A stretch of 5,741 bases of DNA from an uncultured Xanthobacteraceae bacterium (GCA_955652925.1 CATPCO010000391.1:1-5741), one strand, 5' to 3'; numbered from the stretch's first letter, positions 1 to 5,635 are shown. Translations and numbers: made by a program. Notes: a model not told the origin generated them from the sequence alone.

Positions 1-1
1 A

Positions 2-607
2 AGCTATCTCGCCGGCGCCGCGGTCTACGGCAAGACCATCGGCCTGATCGGCGGCGGCGGACGCATCGGACGCGCGGTCGCGCGGCGCGCGCGCGGCTTC
101 GACATGCGGGTGCTCTATTGGTCCCCGCGCAGGAAGTCCGTCGATCTGGAACGCGAATACCAGATGACCTACGCGCCGCTTGACCAGCTGCTTGCCGAAT
201 CCGATTTCGTCTCGATCCATTCACCGCTCACGCCCGAGACTCGCCATCAAATCGGCCGGCGCGAGCTCGCTCTGATGAAACCGACCGCATTCCTGATCAA
301 TACCGCGCGCGGGCCGGTCGTCGATGAGGCCGCGCTCGCGAGCGCGCTGAAGAAGGGCAAGATAGCGGGCGCCGGTCTCGATGTCTTCGAACATGAGCCC
401 GAGGTCACGCCGGCTCTGCTTGCAATGAAGAACGTGGTCGTGACCCCCCATCTCGGCAGCGCGGTCGTTGAAGTGCGCGAGCAGATGGCCAACGTCGTCG
501 TCGACAACATTTTTGCTTTCGTCGCCGGCAAGGTGCCGCCCGATTGCATCAATCCGCAGGTGCTGGGAGACAGAGATGCCCCGGACCTTGATCGCCGTCA
601 CCGATAG
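2..607 (+). CDS. D-2-hydroxyacid dehydrogenase, 3' part (5' end outside window)
   Basis: C-terminal 201 residues of an NAD(P)-dependent D-isomer-specific 2-hydroxyacid dehydrogenase, a cytosolic enzyme interconverting 2-oxo and 2-hydroxy acids. The frame is open from base 2, and the ATG at 104 is internal because the Rossmann glycine motif GGGGRIG lies upstream of it at 50-70. The second strand of the Rossmann fold ends in YWSPRRK, with Arg-Arg where NAD-preferring members carry Asp; in this family that suggests NADP(H), as in glyoxylate/hydroxypyruvate reductases. The catalytic triad is intact: Arg in NTARG (codon 308-310), Glu in FEHEPE (395-397) and His in TPHLG (449-451). The N-terminal substrate-binding part and the start lie to the left of the window. 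The last 32 bases overlap the next gene, which points to one transcript with coupled translation. Family assignment is firm; the substrate cannot be read from the sequence. Confidence 0.93.
   Translation, partial: SYLAGAAVYGKTIGLIGGGGRIGRAVARRARGFDMRVLYWSPRRKSVDLEREYQMTYAPLDQLLAESDFVSIHSPLTPETRHQIGRRELALMKPTAFLINTARGPVVDEAALASALKKGKIAGAGLDVFEHEPEVTPALLAMKNVVVTPHLGSAVVEVREQMANVVVDNIFAFVAGKVPPDCINPQVLGDRDAPDLDRRHR
565..570 (+). promoter_or_regulatory. Ribosome binding site for the CtBP-like dehydrogenase
   Basis: GGGAGA lies 5 bases before the ATG at 576, inside the coding sequence of the upstream dehydrogenase. It decides the start: the frame is open further left, to an ATG at 468, but the extra 36 residues only mirror the upstream gene read in another frame and do not resemble the family N-terminus. 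Confidence 0.7.
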
Positions 608-1538
608 CCCCTTCCCTTCGCTCGATCCGGCCCGCGCCGCGCTCGCGCGCATTGATCCCGAGCTGCGCATGGCCGCGAGCAGCTCCGCCAATGACATTCT
701 GGCGGTGGCCAGAGCCGCCGACGCTGTTCTCGTCACCTACGCCAAGTTGCCGGGCGATCTGTTACGGCAGCTCACACGCTGCAAGGCGATCGGCCGTTTC
801 GGGCTCGGGGTCGACAACATCGACATCAAGGCCGCGGCCGAGCTCGGCATCACTGTGACCTACGTGCCGGACTATTGCATGCACGAGGTGTCCGATCATG
901 CGATCGCGCTGCTGCTGGCGCTCGCGCGCAAGATTGCGCTTTCGAACAAGCTGGTGCAGTCGGGGCGGTGGGAAATGTCCGCTGTCGTGCCCATTCATCG
1001 CCTTGCCGGGCAGGTGCTGGGGCTCATCGGGTTTGGCAATATCCCGCGCGCGCTGGCGCCGAAGGCCAAGGTCCTCGGGCTGCGCGTTGTCGCGCACGAT
1101 CCTTATGTCCCGCGCGAGGTTCTCGCGAGCGCGGGCATCGAAGCAATGAGCTTCGATGATCTCCTGGCGCTCGCCGATTTCGTCTCCATCCACGCTCCGC
1201 TCTCGCCGGCAACCCGCGGACTATTCAATTCTCAGGTGTTCGGGAAAATGAAAAGGGGCGCGCTTCTCATCAACACCGCACGCGGGCCGCTCGTCGACGA
1301 GGATGCCCTGATCGCCGCGCTTGATTGCGGTCATCTCGGCGGCGCGGCGCTGGACGTGGTTGCGACCGAGCCGCTTGCCGCCAGCTCGAAACTCATCGGG
1401 CGAGACAATGTGATCCTTACGCCGCACACCGCGTTCTATTCCGTCGAAGCGCTCAACGAGCTGCAAACCAAATGCGCCTCCGACGTCGCGCGCGTGCTCT
1501 GCGGCGAGCCGCCGGTCTATCCCGTCAAGGCAACGTGA
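576..1538 (+). CDS. 2-hydroxyacid dehydrogenase, bacterial C-terminal-binding-protein (CtBP) type
   Basis: Complete 320-residue member of the D-2-hydroxyacid dehydrogenase family; the usual length is about 310-340. Residues 1-100 and the C-terminal tail form the substrate domain, and about 101-288 the NAD domain. RFGLGVDNID (74-83), VPDY (97-100), the EVSDHAIALLLALARK helix (104-119) and the C-terminal TPHTAFYS (282-289) are typical of bacterial proteins named CtBP. The triad is Arg236 (NTARG), Glu265 (ATEP) and His284 (TPH). Asp175 in VVAHDPY, after the second Rossmann strand, indicates NAD(H). The glycine motif is GFGNIP (152-157), with Pro replacing the usual third Gly. ATG 576 is chosen for its ribosome binding site and the family-like start MPRTLIAVTD. 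The gene overlaps the preceding paralogue by 32 bases and ends 2 bases from the stop of the opposing SDR gene. The substrate is unknown; bacterial members are not transcriptional corepressors like animal CtBP. Confidence 0.93.
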   Translation: MPRTLIAVTDSPFPSLDPARAALARIDPELRMAASSSANDILAVARAADAVLVTYAKLPGDLLRQLTRCKAIGRFGLGVDNIDIKAAAELGITVTYVPDYCMHEVSDHAIALLLALARKIALSNKLVQSGRWEMSAVVPIHRLAGQVLGLIGFGNIPRALAPKAKVLGLRVVAHDPYVPREVLASAGIEAMSFDDLLALADFVSIHAPLSPATRGLFNSQVFGKMKRGALLINTARGPLVDEDALIAALDCGHLGGAALDVVATEPLAASSKLIGRDNVILTPHTAFYSVEALNELQTKCASDVARVLCGEPPVYPVKAT

Positions 1539-1540
1539 TC

Positions 1541-2305
1541 TCACTCCGCCGTCCAACCGCCGTCGAGGACAAGCGCTGAGCCCGTCATCAGCGAAGAGGC
1601 ATCCGAGGCGAGAAAGATGATGGCTCCGGTCAGCTCATCGAGCTGTCCGAGGCGACCGAGTTTTATCTTTGACAAAACTTCATCGCGAAATGCTTTGTCC
1701 GCAAAGAACGGCCGGGTCATGGGCGTTTCCAGGAAAGTCGGGCCCAGGCTGTTCACGCGGACATTGTGCGGTGCAAGCTCGATCGCCATCGCCTTCGTGA
1801 AGCCCTCCATTGCGTGCTTGCTCGCGCAATAGACGCTGCGTCGCGCGGCGCCGACATGGCCCATCTGCGACGAGATGTTAATGATCGATCCCGCGCGCTT
1901 TGCTGTAATCAGCCGGCGGGCAACCGCCTGCGCCGTGAAAAATGCGGCACGCACATTGAGCGAAAAGATCGCGTCGAAGTCCTCGACCTTCACGTCCAGC
2001 AGGAAAGCCGGACGATTCATTCCGGCATTGTTGACGAGGACATCGAACGGCTCGGCATCCGCTATTGCCGCGCGCGTTGCCGCAAGATCGGTGACATCGA
2101 GGCAAAGCGCCTCGGCCTCATCACCGCGGGCGCGGATCGCCTGTGCTGCCGTCTCGATCTCATCCGCCGTGCGGGCGGCGAGCGTCACATGGGCGCCGGC
2201 TTGCGCGAGCGCGGAGGCGGCCGCCAGTCCAATTCCGCGCCCCGCCCCGGTGACCAGCGCCCGCTTGCCGTCGAGGCGAAACGACGGGGCTTTTACCAGC
2301 TCCAA
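1541..2305 (-). CDS. Short-chain dehydrogenase/reductase (SDR) family oxidoreductase
   Basis: Complete 254-residue classical SDR, a soluble NAD(P)-dependent oxidoreductase acting on an alcohol/ketone pair. Visible motifs: TGAGRGIG (19-26) for the dinucleotide, NNAG (92-95), structural Asn117, catalytic Ser146, Tyr159 and Lys163 (YCASK), and the C-terminal SALVLDGG. The second strand ends in AAR (Arg45) with no Asp, which favours NADP(H). The start is a TTG at 2305-2303. It is preferred because GGAG (2315-2312) sits 6 bases upstream, there is no in-frame ATG before Met148, and the N-terminus then reads into the expected FRLDGKRALVTG. The gene follows the HisD-family gene after one sense codon (TAA-AAA-TTG), so the two are almost certainly cotranscribed and translationally coupled. 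By position it may act before or after the HisD-family enzyme on the same substrate, as SDRs do beside hpsN; this is inference. Confidence 0.94.
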   Translation of the reverse strand: MELVKAPSFRLDGKRALVTGAGRGIGLAAASALAQAGAHVTLAARTADEIETAAQAIRARGDEAEALCLDVTDLAATRAAIADAEPFDVLVNNAGMNRPAFLLDVKVEDFDAIFSLNVRAAFFTAQAVARRLITAKRAGSIINISSQMGHVGAARRSVYCASKHAMEGFTKAMAIELAPHNVRVNSLGPTFLETPMTRPFFADKAFRDEVLSKIKLGRLGQLDELTGAIIFLASDASSLMTGSALVLDGGWTAE

Positions 2306-2308
2306 TTT

Positions 2309-3616
2309 TTACTCCGCCGCCTGGGCATATCCGACGTTGCGGCCGCCGTAACGGCGCACACGCACATTCGCCTGCTCGGCATGGGCAAGAAAACCTTCCA
2401 AGATGCACAGACGTGAGCAGTACTCGCCGACAAGCGTTGAGGCCTGGTCGGTCAGCACTTTCTGATAGGTGCAGGTCTTGAGGAATTTTCCGACCCACAA
2501 GCCGCCAGTGTAACGCGCCGCCTTTTTAGTTGGGAGCGTGTGGTTGGTGCCGATCACCTTGTCGCCGTACGCGACATTGGTGCGCGCGCCGAGAAACAGC
2601 GATCCGTAGTTCTTCATGTTGTTGAGGAAATAATCCGGATCCCGCGTCATCACCTGAACGTGCTCCGACGCGACGCGATCGGCTTCCCGCACCATCTCGT
2701 CTTCGTCATCGCACACGATGACCTCGCCGAAATCGGCCCATGCCTTGCCGGCCGCGTCGGCCGTGGGAAGTATCGCCAGCAGGCGGTCGATCTCGCGCAT
2801 GGTGTCGCGCGCCAAGGCCTCGGAATTGGTGATGAGGATGGCGGGCGAGGTCGGGCCGTGCTCGGCCTGGCCGAGAAGGTCGGTGGCGCAGATCTCGCCG
2901 TCGACGCTGTCGTCGGCGATGATCAATGTCTCCGTCGGTCCGGCCAGGAGATCGATGCCGACACGGCCGAAGAGCTGGCGCTTGGCCTCCGCAACATAGG
3001 CGTTGCCGGGACCGACGAGCATGTCGACGGCCGGCATCGTCTCGGTCCCAAGGGCCATGGCAGCGACCGCCTGCACGCCGCCAAGGACGTAGATGTCGTC
3101 AGCGCCGCCCAGATGCATGGCGGCGACAATCGCGGGATGCGGCCCCCCACGAAAGGGCGGCGCACACGCGGTGATCCGCTTCACGCCGGCAACCCGCGCG
3201 GTGACGATGGACATGTGGGCGGAGGCCACCATGGGATAGCGGCCCCCCGGCACATAACATCCGATCGAATTCACCGGGATGTGGCGGTGACCGAGCACGA
3301 TGCCGGGAAGCGTCTCCACTTCGAGGTCGCGCAGCGTTTCCTTCTGCTTCTGGGCGAAATTTCTCACCTGCGCCTGGGCAAACTTGATGTCGTCGAGATC
3401 GCGTTTGCGCACTTGGCCGATCGCGCGCTCGATTTCTTCTGCGCTGAGCTTGAAGGTTGCGGGCGCCCAGTTATCGAATTTCTGCGACAGCGAGCGCACT
3501 GCCGCGTCGCGCCCGGCCTCGACCTGCGCGAGAATGCTTTCCACGGTCTCCCGTACCTTGGCGTCGGCGGCCTTGACGGCGCTGGCGTCCATTCCGCGCT
3601 TGAGATAGCGGGCCAT
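2309..3616 (-). CDS. Histidinol dehydrogenase family protein, HpsN-like (sulfopropanediol 3-dehydrogenase type)
   Basis: Complete 435-residue zinc-dependent HisD-family dehydrogenase, which oxidises a primary alcohol to a carboxylate in two NAD-linked steps. The family zinc ligands are all present: Gln250 and His253 (GQAEHGPTSP), Asp352 (YGDKVIGTNH) and His412 (LEGFLAHAEQ). The catalytic pair is Glu318-His319 (SEHVQV). VPGG (122-125) and VGPGN (201-205) mark the nucleotide-binding part. SEHVQVMTRDP, YTGGLWVGKFLKTCTYQ and the Arg-rich tail ANVRVRRYGGRNV resemble, from memory, the paralogous group that includes HpsN (EC 1.1.1.308, dihydroxypropanesulfonate to sulfolactate) rather than biosynthetic HisD. 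No other his gene is nearby. ATG 3616 is chosen over an in-frame GTG at 3637 because GGAGG lies 9 bases before the ATG and would be inside the longer version. Automatic pipelines would probably call it hisD. The substrate is uncertain. Confidence 0.93.
   Translation of the reverse strand: MARYLKRGMDASAVKAADAKVRETVESILAQVEAGRDAAVRSLSQKFDNWAPATFKLSAEEIERAIGQVRKRDLDDIKFAQAQVRNFAQKQKETLRDLEVETLPGIVLGHRHIPVNSIGCYVPGGRYPMVASAHMSIVTARVAGVKRITACAPPFRGGPHPAIVAAMHLGGADDIYVLGGVQAVAAMALGTETMPAVDMLVGPGNAYVAEAKRQLFGRVGIDLLAGPTETLIIADDSVDGEICATDLLGQAEHGPTSPAILITNSEALARDTMREIDRLLAILPTADAAGKAWADFGEVIVCDDEDEMVREADRVASEHVQVMTRDPDYFLNNMKNYGSLFLGARTNVAYGDKVIGTNHTLPTKKAARYTGGLWVGKFLKTCTYQKVLTDQASTLVGEYCSRLCILEGFLAHAEQANVRVRRYGGRNVGYAQAAE
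2312..2315 (-). promoter_or_regulatory. Ribosome binding site supporting the TTG start of the SDR gene
   Basis: GGAG on the minus strand falls in the last codons of the HisD-family gene and is 6 bases before the TTG at 2305. A ribosome terminating at TAA (2311-2309) would already cover this site, which fits reinitiation at the TTG. Confidence 0.6.
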
Positions 3617-3625
3617 GGCTGTTTT

Positions 3626-3630
3626 CCTCC
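3626..3630 (-). promoter_or_regulatory. Ribosome binding site of the HisD-family gene
   Basis: GGAGG on the minus strand (CCTCC on plus) lies 9 bases upstream of the ATG at 3616. It is the strongest Shine-Dalgarno match on this strand and rules out the longer GTG start at 3637, which would place this site at codons 3-4. Confidence 0.75.
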
Positions 3631-3689
3631 CTGTCACTCGACTTGCATGCGCAACGCGCTATCATTTTCCCGCGGCAGGCGCGAGTGGC

Positions 3690-3695
3690 AAGGAG
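3690..3695 (+). promoter_or_regulatory. Ribosome binding site of the cysteine hydrolase gene
   Basis: AAGGAG ends 6 bases before the ATG at 3702 and directly abuts another ATG at 3696. The zero spacing disfavours 3696, so 3702 is taken as the start. The much earlier in-frame ATG at 3615 overlaps the start codon of the opposing gene and has no such site. Confidence 0.75.
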
Positions 3696-3701
3696 ATGCA
3701 C

Positions 3702-4412
3702 ATGGCTGGGATCGAGAGCTTCAACGAGCACTGCTGGAAGGACGTCATCCCGCAAGCCGATCTCGATCTCTATCGCGGCTGGCGGCGGGAGACCTTTGTG
3801 GGCGAGCGCCCGGCACTCTTGGCGATCGATCTCTATGACCTGGTCTATCGCGGCGGAGCGCACTCACCGCATGAGCTCAATGAGCGCTACCCCATGACCT
3901 GCGGCGTCTACGCCCACCGCGCGATCGCGCCGACCAAGCGCCTCATCGCGGCGGCCCGGCGCGCCGGCATCCCGATCTTTTTCTGTACCCAGGAGACCCG
4001 GCCGAACAATCGCCCGCCCGGGGCCACCTCGACGCGTCGGCAACGGCCCGTCGCGCCGGACGGCTATGCAATCTACCATGAGTTCACGCTGGAGCCGTCC
4101 GATGTTCTCATTCACAAGCAGCGCGCCAGTATTTTCCAAGGGACGCCGCTGCTCTCGCATCTCTCAGTTCTCGGGGTGCATAGCCTGATCGTCTGCGGCG
4201 AGAGCACGTCGGGTTGCGTGCGGGCAAGCGTCGTCGACGGCTATTCCAGCGGATTTCACGTTTCACTCGTCGAGGAATGCACGTTCGATCGGGCCGAGCT
4301 CACACACAAGGTCAACCTGTTCGACATCCATCACAAATATGCCGACGTGATGCATGTGGCCGAGGTCGTCGCGCACCTTGATTCCCTCAACCTGGCTCGC
4401 GCCGCGGAGTGA
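3702..4412 (+). CDS. Isochorismatase-fold cysteine hydrolase, N-carbamoylsarcosine amidase-like
   Basis: Complete 236-residue cysteine hydrolase of the isochorismatase superfamily, predicted to cleave a C-N amide or carbamoyl bond through a covalent cysteine intermediate in the cytosol. The triad is Asp43 (LLAIDLYD), Lys139 (IHKQRASIF) and Cys172 (TSGCVRAS). The segment ESTSGCVRASVVDG (167-180), then GFHVSLVEECTFDR (184-197) and NLFDIHHKYADVM (205-217), is typical of the N-carbamoylsarcosine amidohydrolase and maleamate amidase group rather than of isochorismatase or nicotinamidase. Residues 1-36 form an N-terminal extension, as in other members of this group. The gene is first in a rightward operon and its TGA overlaps the GTG start of the solute receptor. 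The pairing suggests that the imported compound, or an early intermediate, is an amide or ureide. The exact substrate is not determinable here. Confidence 0.9.
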   Translation: MAGIESFNEHCWKDVIPQADLDLYRGWRRETFVGERPALLAIDLYDLVYRGGAHSPHELNERYPMTCGVYAHRAIAPTKRLIAAARRAGIPIFFCTQETRPNNRPPGATSTRRQRPVAPDGYAIYHEFTLEPSDVLIHKQRASIFQGTPLLSHLSVLGVHSLIVCGESTSGCVRASVVDGYSSGFHVSLVEECTFDRAELTHKVNLFDIHHKYADVMHVAEVVAHLDSLNLARAAE

Positions 4413-5485
4413 AGGCTCCACTGCAAAGCCGCTGCAGCATGCCGTGGATGGGGGCTGCGCCTTTGCGCGTGGCGCTCTATGCGCTGCTCATTCTGCTCTC
4501 GGCCGGCGCAGCAACGCAGGCCCAAAAGGAATCCTTTCCGCCCAAGCAGATCAAGCTGCTGATCGGGTTTTCGCCCACGGGTTACGGCTACGACACCTAT
4601 GGCCGGCTGCTTGCGCGTCATCTCGGCAAATATCTCCCGGGCAATCCCGCAATCCTTCCGCAGAACCGTCCCGGCGCCGGTTCGCTCAATCTCGCGAACT
4701 ACATCTATAACGCCGCACCGAGGGACGGCAGTGAGATCGGCATTGTCGGGCGCGGCGTGGCAATGGAGCCGCTCATTGGCGCGACCGCATCGCAGGGCAT
4801 GCTCGATGCCAGAAAGCTCGTCTGGCTCGGCAGCATGAACAACGAAGTGTCGGGCTTTTTCGTCCGGCAGGGCGCGCCGGCGTCAAGCCTTAACGAGATC
4901 CTTGCGGGCGTGCCGCTGCAGGTCGGATCGACCGGCGCAGCGGGCGATCAGCAGGCCTTCACCATCGCGCTCAATTCGCTGCTCGGCACCAGGCTCAAGC
5001 CGATTGCCGGCTATCCCGGGACACAGGAGATCATGCTCGCGGTCGAGCGCGGCGAGCTTGACGGTATCGTGGGATATTCCTGGGGCGTTGCGCGCGTCGG
5101 AAGCCGCGAGGCGCTTGCCTCAGGCCGGCTCAAGATCGTGATGCAGCTCGGGCTACAGAAGCACCGGGAATTGCCCGACGTTCCCATGCTGGACGAGTTC
5201 GTGCACAGCGCGGCGGACCATCAGGTGCTGGAACTGATCTTCTCGCGCCAGGCGATGGGCCGTCCGCTGGTTGCACCGCCCGGCATCGAGCCGAGCGTGG
5301 CTACGCTGCTGCGGCGCGCCTTCGACCAGGCGATGCATGATCCCCAGCTCATCGCGGAAGCCGCGAAGATGGATCTCGAGCTCGGGTTCTTCTCCGGCGA
5401 GGATGTGCAATCGCTGGTCGCGCGGCTCTACCAATCACCGCCCGAGGTGATCGCGCGCGCACAAGCGATCGCTGCGGGAAATTAG
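4409..5485 (+). CDS. Bug/TctC-family periplasmic solute-binding receptor
   Basis: Extracytoplasmic binding protein of 358 residues, COG3181 type, which normally delivers carboxylates or related solutes to a tripartite tricarboxylate transporter. A signal peptide is visible: a basic residue (Arg20), a hydrophobic core VALYALLILLSAGAA (21-35) and probable cleavage after TQA (36-38). There is no lipobox Cys, so the mature protein should be soluble. Family features are PPKQIKLLIGFSPTG (44-58), Asp62, and NRPGAGS (86-92) followed by ANYIYNAAPRDG, a variant of the usual NRPGAGG. The coding frame begins at GTG 4409, overlapping the previous TGA as GTGA; no well-spaced ribosome binding site precedes it, so ATG 4439 or 4448, which keep the signal peptide, are real alternatives. 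No TctA or TctB membrane subunit is in the window, which is common for Bug receptors. The ligand is unknown. Confidence 0.9.
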   Translation: MKAPLQSRCSMPWMGAAPLRVALYALLILLSAGAATQAQKESFPPKQIKLLIGFSPTGYGYDTYGRLLARHLGKYLPGNPAILPQNRPGAGSLNLANYIYNAAPRDGSEIGIVGRGVAMEPLIGATASQGMLDARKLVWLGSMNNEVSGFFVRQGAPASSLNEILAGVPLQVGSTGAAGDQQAFTIALNSLLGTRLKPIAGYPGTQEIMLAVERGELDGIVGYSWGVARVGSREALASGRLKIVMQLGLQKHRELPDVPMLDEFVHSAADHQVLELIFSRQAMGRPLVAPPGIEPSVATLLRRAFDQAMHDPQLIAEAAKMDLELGFFSGEDVQSLVARLYQSPPEVIARAQAIAAGN

Positions 5486-5550
5486 GGCGTTGGTCATTCC
5501 GGCGGCCGAGCGCAGCGAGCACGGGGTTATGGGATCCCGGGTCCGTCCAA

Positions 5551-5576
5551 CCCAAGTCGGCTGTTGCCGACTTGGG
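5551..5576. repeat. Perfect hairpin, 11-bp arms with 4-base loop
   Basis: CCCAAGTCGGC (5551-5561), loop TGTT, then GCCGACTTGGG (5566-5576), with no mismatch. It could stabilise or end the transcript of the receptor operon 66 bases upstream. The downstream bases CAGTTAAAG contain no T-run, so it is not a classical intrinsic terminator on the plus strand. Confidence 0.85.
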
Positions 5577-5588
5577 CAGTTAAAGTTG

Positions 5589-5612
5589 CCGATCTCGGGT
5601 ACCCGAGATCGG
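5589..5612. repeat. Perfect 24-bp palindrome without spacer
   Basis: CCGATCTCGGGT (5589-5600) is followed directly by its reverse complement ACCCGAGATCGG (5601-5612), centred on GGTACC. As RNA it would fold with a small loop taken from the centre. It shares the arm motif GTTGCCGA-(C/TC)T-GGG with the hairpin 13 bases to its left, so the two look like diverged copies. Confidence 0.85.
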
Positions 5613-5635
5613 TGGGACGCCCCGGGATGACAACG

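Larger units (their letters stand above)
3617..3701. promoter_or_regulatory. Divergent intergenic region, presumed promoters for both operons
   Basis: These 85 bases separate the start of the leftward HisD-family/SDR operon from the start of the rightward hydrolase/receptor operon, so at least one promoter for each is expected here or just inside the genes. A dyad TTGC-ATGC-GCAA lies at 3643-3654, with TATCAT at 3660-3665, and CACTCG (3635-3640) is repeated inverted as CGAGTG (3682-3687). No pair of boxes with good -35/-10 spacing stands out: TTGCAT and TATCAT are only 11 bases apart. The promoter role rests on gene arrangement, not on a recognised consensus. Confidence 0.45.
5493..5631. repeat. 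Palindromic intergenic element, likely dispersed rhizobial-type repeat
   Basis: About 139 bases bounded by GTCATTCCGG (5493-5502) and CCGGGATGAC (5622-5631), which pair over ten positions with one T-G wobble. Inside are two perfect inverted repeats (listed separately). A second enclosing stem is possible: ATCCCGGG (5534-5541) with CCCGGGAT (5621-5628), and CGTCC (5544-5548) with GGACG (5615-5619). It closes a three-way junction but competes with the outer arms for the same 3' strand. GAGCGCAGCGAGC (5508-5520) resembles the left part of repeats I know from alphaproteobacterial intergenic regions beginning GTCATTCCGG. Its position just past a stop codon fits such elements. Copy number cannot be seen from one window. 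Confidence 0.65.

Noticed and set aside
468..575. N-terminal extension of the CtBP-like dehydrogenase to an ATG at 468
   Set aside because: The 36 extra residues overlap the conserved end of the upstream dehydrogenase, do not resemble the family, and a ribosome binding site sits just before ATG 576.
2..1538. The two plus-strand dehydrogenase frames as one frameshifted gene
   Set aside because: Each carries its own complete NAD-binding motif and its own Arg/Glu/His triad, so they are two paralogues and not one broken gene.
3617..3637. GTG start at 3637 for the HisD-family gene
   Set aside because: It would put the GGAGG site inside the coding region and add seven residues not expected before MARYLKRG.
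3615..3701. Longer start for the cysteine hydrolase at ATG 3615
   Set aside because: This ATG is part of the CCATGG that also holds the opposing start codon; it has no ribosome binding site, whereas AAGGAG is well placed before ATG 3702.
2540..3838. Plus-strand open frame of 432 codons opposite the HisD-family gene
   Set aside because: It lies antisense to a gene with full family motifs, has no recognisable domain, is rich in His/Arg/Gly as shadow frames of GC-rich genes are, and runs into the hydrolase gene in another frame.
5551..5584. Hairpin at 5551-5576 as a Rho-independent terminator
   Set aside because: The stem is strong but no T-run follows on the plus strand. On the minus strand the bases beyond the stem are TTGGACGG, which also gives no run of T.
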